A stretch of 64,000 nucleotides of DNA from Antedon bifida (taxonomy: Eukaryota; Echinodermata; Crinoidea; Comatulida; Antedonidae). The position numbers and the translations under genes were made by a program. The DNA lies in contig OY727099.1 in the NCBI GenBank assembly GCA_963402885.1, forward strand, positions 18,061,001-18,125,000. The letters run 5' to 3'. The notes below the pieces were generated by a model. That model had not been told where the DNA came from. It saw nothing but the letters and a program-made list of their open reading frames with translations, and ran no database searches. Positions 58,352-64,000 of the stretch are shown here, in pieces; within the stretch, counting starts at the first letter, position 1, and the number at the start of each line of letters is the position of its first letter.

Positions 58352-58640
58352 AATCAATTTCCGAGCGGGATCGTTTTCGGGATTCCCGTTATTTCGGGAA
58401 ACCCAAAAACGATCCCGTTTGGGATTTTTGATCTGGTAATCAGGATTTTTATCGGGATATCGTTCTCGGGATTCTTGAAATAACAGGAATCTCAACTATA
58501 AATCCCGATTGGGAATCACAAATAATCGGGATATCAAAACGGGATTCCGTCCCGTTTGACCGGGAATCCCGACTAAAAACCCCGGTCGAACGGGACGGGA
58601 TCCCGCTAAAATCCCAGTGGGATCCCACCAGGATCCCACA
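58352..58640. repeat. GGGATTCCCG-rich island (largest)
   Basis: Nearly 290 bp of words such as GCGGGATCGTTTTCGGGATT, TTCCCGTTATTTCGGGAAAC and CGGGACGGGATCCCG. Just outside the right end of the 10.1-kb transposon. Confidence 0.65.
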
Positions 58641-58780
58641 CGTTTTTTCTATTGGGTTTAGCCAGCCGTCTCTGACTGTATACGGTCATTATATCCACGG
58701 CTTATATAATTATACAATTTGAAACATGTTTTGTATATTATACAGTACAATTTTGTTCACTTTAATCATTTCTTTTCCAG

Positions 58781-59133
58781 CTTCTACAGTACAAGTTGAT
58801 GGCGAGGACGGTAAGACATGTAGTTAATTTGTATTACTTTACTGTACACATGTTGGTAAATCTAAAAACATCTTGTTTTTTCATGGCTGTATTTGGTTGT
58901 ACTTTACAGAAATGACATTTTTAGGACACGCTAAGCACGGTATGTGTTCCTAAAGGTGTTCCTAAAAAAAAAATTATGACAATGCGAGATGTTCGCAGGT
59001 AACGTGGACAAGCTAGTGCTATCCATTTTAGAGCTGATCATAAATAAAGAAGACTGCGACAACCACCTGACTATCTACGGCCATGGAAAGGGGAAACCTG
59101 AATTGGGCGAAAATAAGAGGAGAGCGTTAAGAA
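58781..59133 (+). pseudogene. Second set of BEN-like exons
   Basis: The stretch from the acceptor TTTCTTTTCCAG to the donor GTGAGT repeats 46858-47160 with small changes. The final exon keeps GNVDKLVLSILELIINKEDC, then HLTIYGHGKGKPELGENKRR and ALR, which is missing from the first set. A short duplication (TGTTCCTAAAGG) upstream breaks the frame around KHGMC. No first exons accompany it, except perhaps the displaced remnant at 60343. Confidence 0.55.
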
Positions 59134-59170
59134 GTGAGTACTAGAATTTTAGAAATGGTAATTTACTTAA

Positions 59171-59796
59171 AGCCCCCTTCCCTACGTTTTTTAGATCTAA
59201 TTTAAGATCACAAACTATATTTAATGTAAAAATAATACTATATGGTCCTATTGCGATAACTTTTTTCGTCTTTAAACGGTTAAAAATGTGAAAAATAAGT
59301 CGATTCTAATAATTATAGCGGCCCGCTATAAATCCCAAAATGCATTGCGCGCGGATTGATATATTTGTTTTTCACCTGTAATTCGCCCACTTTTCGATCG
59401 ATCGTGAGGCCAAAACAAATGGAAGACTCCTAACTTTTCAGCGAAAATACCGGGTTTTCCCCAATTTGTATCAACGGAGTCTGGCAAAAATAGAAAGACA
59501 ATTAATGCAGCAACTATACAACGTCAGGCTAGGTATATAGCTAGCGTACGATGTTCGTACGTTACCGATGTTTACCAGCTAGGCCTACAAAACTAAGCCT
59601 AGCTAGGCTAGGCCTAAGACCGTCCGCGAGAGGTCGATCGCCGCGAGCTACTTAGGTAGTGCATTGTTTCTCACTTTTTATCATAATTTACCATAAAACG
59701 TACATTTAAGACAAGGAATGACATGGTTTAATGTTTTTAAAGTGATATATATGTATTATTTTCCAAAAAACGTCCAAAATTGCAGGGTAGGGGTCT
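59171..59796. mobile_element. TTAA-flanked MITE, 'AGCCCCCTTCCCTAC' ends
   Basis: AGCCCCCTTCCCTACG after TTAA (59167-59170) pairs with GCAGGGTAGGGGTCT before TTAA (59797-59800). The interior includes CpG-containing and TAGGCCTA words but no ORF. piggyBac- or Kolobok-type target. Confidence 0.75.
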
Positions 59797-59800
59797 TTAA

Positions 59801-60342
59801 AGTTTGTCCTTAATAATATTCTATAATTATAGTTAGTATAATACTAATGATACGAATTTAAAGCGTGTGTAATGTGATTTTCCCAAGCTCAGTTTTTTCA
59901 GTGCATTACTCAAAGCACCAATGATATAGAACTGTCGATTGTATTGTGTTTCCGCAGCCAAAACAAAATTATTGGTTAAAAATCAGCATGATCAGTCATT
60001 ACCAAACAATCAGATGCTCAATCACATCGCAACAATTGTTCTTCAGGTCAAAGGTTAAAAATTATCGCATTTATCTGATAATTATCTGATTTGAATGAGA
60101 TTATTATCAGTTAATTTTTCTCGAGTGGAATCGGTTAAACCCCATTTCCACAGGCAGTTTATCGGTTAATTTTTGGCTGCGGAAACACGGCCTTAGATAC
60201 AAGTAAGGCGAAAGCTCTCTCTAATGCCCATATCGGTAATTTCATAGAACATCTTTGCACTACCGTATCACAACCTCTGGTCTCATTGACAAAATTCTAT
60301 TGTTCTGAAGATAAAGGTCTTTCAAGATTATGTCACCAACTG
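59801..60342. other. No gene seen
   Basis: AT-rich. TTATCAGTTAATTTTTCTCG and related words near 60110-60175 occur in both orientations but form no clear element. Confidence 0.4.
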
Positions 60343-60396
60343 ATTCGAAAAGATAGAAACAAAACTTAATTCGGTCGAAGCCAAGCTTGACTTGAT
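60343..60396 (+). pseudogene. Remnant of the coiled-coil BEN-gene exon
   Basis: GAAAAGATAGAAACAAAACT then TAATTCGGTCGAAGCCAAGC is a third, diverged copy of the exon at 46025 and 46350. It runs into a stop within 60 bases. Confidence 0.55.
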
Positions 60397-60592
60397 TTTT
60401 TGATTGATTTGATTTATCATCAACATTATTATCATAGTCCTCATAATCATCATTATCGCCATTATATTATTATATTTCGAAACCTGAGCTGCACTGACGA
60501 GATCTAATAAGATCGAAACAGTACTGTCAGCAGATTGGATATTACGCTCCTCTACTTTCTGCTATATACATATATAGTATGTTGTTTTGTAG

Positions 60593-61206
60593 AGCAGTCT
60601 TCAGTTCGAAATGGTGCAGAAGCAGAACATGACGATGTGACATTTCTAAATCACTATTTTGATATTTTAACAAATTTTGATGATGAAGCCGAAGATGAAG
60701 ACGTTGCTCCATATAGGGCATTAGCTATTACCCTTTGTACATGGATCAATGAATTACATAATGCAGTTGACGCTCTGCTTAAAAAAACCCAAGATATGTT
60801 CAGAGGAGAAGTCTTAACATGCAATACTTATATGTATGTATATCAGATTTTAATACAAAATTTCCAATCATTTCATAAATCAGTATGCGATAACACAAAT
60901 GTTGTTGATATCAGCTTAAATATAGACAGAGATCCACTATTCAACAGCGCGAGTCTCGGTTTTTGGCCAATTCTATACAGCATTATAAATATGGAACTGG
61001 TTAAGGTATTTCCTGTTGCCCTAACATATGGCAACAAACCAAGTGATTTAGAATTTTTACAAGACACAATAACAGAATTAAAGTACCTTTTGGAACATGG
61101 TTTTCAATGTATCGATAGAAAAATTATGGTGTCTCTAAGTTGTGTTATCTGCGAAACGAAAGTAATGGTTAAAGCAATCAAGTTATTCAGAGTAGTATGG
61201 TTGTGA
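60593..61206 (+). CDS. Tnp2-like (EnSpm/CACTA-type) transposase fragment
   Basis: The exon opens after TTGTTTTGTAG with EQSSVRNGAEAEHDD, then LNHYFDILTNFDDEAEDEDV and ITLCTWINELHNAVDALL. The conserved block is DISLNIDRDPLFNSASLGFW followed by PILYSIINMEL, FPVALTYGNKPSD and IMVSLSCVICETKVMVKAIK. I recall 'NIDGLPLFKSS...FWPIL - P+.I..+.G..KP - D.PA+..+K...GY.GC..C' from animal CACTA-type proteins. The frame ends at 61206, but a shifted frame continues with CDRCSQHGLIAC, the expected zinc motif, so there is a frameshift near 61190. The first Asp of the motif is kept, but GLP has become RDP. Confidence 0.5.
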
Positions 61207-62453
61207 TAGATGTTCTCAACATGGATTGATTGCATGCATCAGAAACTCATGATCACATGGATCAGAGGAAACAAAGATGTAAGAATGTCGGCTATCTAGA
61301 TAGGAGAAGTAAGGGACTACATGAATTTTTTTTTTAATTTATTTATTCCGGTATATAAAAAACATTACAAAAAGCAGAACAAGTCTGAAATTATTGTAGT
61401 ACATATAATAAAAAGTTACATTACAGAACAAAAATACAAAAAAATTTACAATATGCATAAAAAAATAAATATACTGTACATTAATCATTAAAATTTATCC
61501 AATAGAGCAAAAATGCAATGTCATAAAAAAAATAGATCATTTTTCATTCACGCACGCACAGCAGCCTATTATAAACAACATTGACATCAGACAAATTTCA
61601 ACAAAACAAAGCCAACAAACTGTTATATTTTAAGTGACACTTCATGTTGTTGGTGTATGTTGTTCATGGTGTCGAGTATAATAGTCAACACACCCTTCAT
61701 TCACTGAGCTATGTGACCCCATTTGATTGGAGTTCCACCAAACAAGACGATTCACATAAGCAATTGTTAAAATCTTCCCATCTGTGTTTTTTTACAAATT
61801 ATAAATACTAATACAAAAATTGTTTTATTTTTTATTCCTTTAATTATTATTATTATGTTTCTTTTCTGCAACCCTGAAGACTATCTTTTTCAATTACTTA
61901 GTCCGACACTGATTGCATTTGTATGATCTAGGCGCAAGCGGTACTTTAGCAACATCCCAAGAAAGTCAACTTGCAGTTGATGTTGTTTAAGAGAGTTTAA
62001 AATTTACGGTTTCGTAATTATGTATTGCATCTTTATTGCAGAGACTACAGTGCAATTCTACAGGAAGAAAGATGTCCAATGAAAACAAGGATATAAACAT
62101 TGCTATCGCCCATATTTTTTTTTTTAGATTGACTTGCACTCATCATCATAACATTTAATTGTCTTTAAGACCTAAAATGCGTTACAATGTTTATGTGTAC
62201 ATTGTTTTTAATTTTGAATATTTGCAGCACCGATGGAATAACTGCTGTGGAGATATTTCAGTCGCTTGGTGAAGAAAACACAAGTGCCTCTAGCAGTATG
62301 TTTATATTTGCAGAACAAATATTGGGGACAGTGCCATGAAATGTTTGAAATGAAGGTGGTTCAACCCACAAAACAGGATGTCCGTCGTGTTCACTGAGAC
62401 ACCATTGGCCAAGCTGAGGATGGGTATTGGGTATAGGTATGATGAAGTCAAAC
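61207..62453. other. No gene seen
   Basis: AT-rich with A/T homopolymers. The region after 61330 resembles a 3' untranslated tail but carries no identifiable element. The minus-strand frame at 62258-62479 shows no domain. Confidence 0.4.
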
Positions 62454-62650
62454 CTCTGCTTCATATTTGGTAACCTCATAAGATTAAATGAACTTTAATG
62501 ATACAGTTTATTAAAGGTAGAAATCAAGATAGCAGCTATTTTTTCCAAATTTTTGCTTCATATATGGTAACCTCATAAGATTAAATGAACTTTAATGATA
62601 CAGTTTATTAAAGGTAGAAATCAAGATAGCAGCTATTTTTTCCAAATTTG
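62454..62650. repeat. 97-bp tandem duplication
   Basis: GGTAACCTCATAAGATTAAA and the following bases to TTTTTTCCAAATTT occur at 62469 and again at 62566, apparently without differences apart from the edge. Confidence 0.9.
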
Positions 62651-63847
62651 ACGTTAAACAATGCAGAGACTGTTCACAATTGGTCAACAACTTTGCCCGC
62701 TCGCTGGATGAAAAAACCCTGTTGTAAAGCATGATACGCAAACAAACCTGTAATAGCAAGAATTATTTTTCTTTACTATTCAATTAAAAGATTTTGCAAA
62801 GGGTTGGAGACTTTAGGTGAATCACCTTCCTTGTCTGTCAAAATGATGCGGCAGATATTCCAAGTAATTTACAGTGATGCTGGAAGCAACAGCCGTATAA
62901 AGGAGCAGATAACAATGCCATTTTGGCTTGATTATCTTATGGATGTAGAAGTAGTAGTATGTATTTTTGTGATTTTAAATAGATTTTTTACATTTTGATG
63001 TATATAAAAAGTTTGTATGCAAACTGTTTCTTTAAGGACGCACACACTACACGCACTACATACCTCCTTGCACAGGTAAATAACAATTACATTAATACCA
63101 CACACCATTTACACACAATCAAAACACAAAAACATTGACAATTTAGGACACTTTGTGTTCACAGTACGTCACTGACGAAGTGGAATCGATTGGAGAAATC
63201 ACCGCCATAACAAGTGAACGAGCTATCCCTGCCCCATCGCAGTACTGTATGTACTCTGAAGCAGGGCACGTCAAAGGATCACCTGCTGGTGCATGTCCCG
63301 GAATTCGTAGGAAGTGCGAACGTCATGGATGACGCTACGACCCACTGCCGTCGCTGGGATTCCGTCAAAGGAGTGGTCTCCCTGTTACCCAGACAGGCCT
63401 CGACTTTGGATGGAGCAGTGAAGCTGTGTAACAAGAAATTGTCATCCAATGGCAGCCACTACCTGTCCTACAAGTGGATGACAATCGGGCAGTGGGATGC
63501 GAGGAGCCATCAACGAGGGTGAACATCACAGAGCTGGGGCTGCTATACCCACAATGCTTATTGCAAGTCCTTTACAATTTTGCGCTGACCTAGGAACCTA
63601 CAATTGTACACATCATTGTTTTTGTGCTACTCTAATGAGCGCCCAACCCATAGGGCCTATAATTCATAAATAATAACTGGTCTTGCTTTTAAACACTGTA
63701 GGGAACATGATACATTCTATGCTATGAAAAATACACTCAGAGATAACACTGCCGTTATTTTCAAAATCCAGTTGGTAAATATTGGGGTGGGGTTTTTTGT
63801 TTAACATTGTCTACATCACATATGTAATAAATGTCTTTCTCTTCCAG
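62651..63847. other. No confident gene; two weak open stretches
   Basis: 62804-62998 (METLGESPSLSVKMMRQIF, IYSDAGSNSRIKEQ) and 63176-63522 (GC-richer, HCRRWDSVKGVVSLL, LSYKWMTIGQWDARS) are open but unrecognised. The second is the only GC-rich patch in this stretch and may be a foreign insertion or a decayed repeat. Confidence 0.3.
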
Positions 63848-63985
63848 ATAGATTTATCGACTACCTCTCGAACTAAAAAAAAAACAAGAGAGGAAATAGC
63901 TGTGGAGACAAGTCGGTTTAACAAGTATATTACCGAGAAAATTGCAGATCTAAACCGCCCAGCAAAGAGAAAGCTGGTTGTATGA
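63848..63985 (+). CDS. BEN-like terminal exon
   Basis: After the acceptor TTTCTCTTCCAG the frame reads IDLSTTSRTKKKTREEIA, then SRFNKYITEKIADLNRPAKR, and stops at 63985. 'NKYI.EKI.D+N' resembles the C-terminal end of BEND5-type BEN domains as I remember them. It may close a gene sharing exons with the sets at 46350 and 58781, or belong to another BEN-like copy. Short, so uncertain. Confidence 0.35.
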   Translation: MDLSTTSRTKKKTREEIAVETSRFNKYITEKIADLNRPAKRKLVV

Positions 63986-64000
63986 AAAAGAGAAAAAGGC

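Overview
This is eukaryotic, AT-rich, intron-bearing DNA from an invertebrate genome, very likely a deuterostome. The palindromic word TAGGCCTA is scattered everywhere, as I recall from echinoderm assemblies, and the window carries a RAG1-like transposase gene, a lineage known from echinoderms, hemichordates and lancelets. No ordinary single-copy host gene is complete here. The window is mostly layered mobile elements plus exon fragments of a few gene families.

Layout. 1-8545: sparse DNA with tandem repeats, a 5S-derived SINE, small MITEs, a BEN-like exon remnant and a 1.15-kb non-autonomous transposon (5658-6808). 8546-18197: the highlight, a 9.65-kb element with ~1-kb inverted terminal arms built from ~300-bp tandem units. 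Its core holds a ten-exon, nearly intact RAG1-like gene on the minus strand (11698-15535) and, on the plus strand, pieces of a second transposon-associated protein. 18198-33430: a LINE ORF1 split by a 4.85-kb foldback element with a 10-bp target duplication, then an apparently exact 2,440-bp tandem duplication and a broken Ty3/gypsy pol fossil. 33431-38990: hypothetical minus-strand exons with a CR1-like LINE fragment between them. 39051-45850: an unknown ORF, a Helitron fragment, a 2-kb inverted-repeat element, a decayed DUF4806-like gene and tandem repeats. 45976-48116: small exons of a BEN-like gene with local exon duplication. 48141-58286: a 10.1-kb DNA transposon with a 'YSDGGPDHR' candidate transposase. 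A CR1/Jockey-type LINE sits inside one of its coding exons, and an 8-bp-TSD MITE sits inside that LINE's ORF1. 58300-64000: a second BEN exon set, a TTAA MITE, a Tnp2-like transposase fragment and a BEN-like terminal exon.

How the parts relate. The nesting gives relative ages: the 10.1-kb transposon is older than its LINE, which is older than its MITE. The RAG1-like element looks young because its two arms differ little by eye and all ten exons keep canonical splice sites. No RAG2-like (kelch/PHD) gene is visible in it. All family assignments come from reading motifs by eye; no database search was run.
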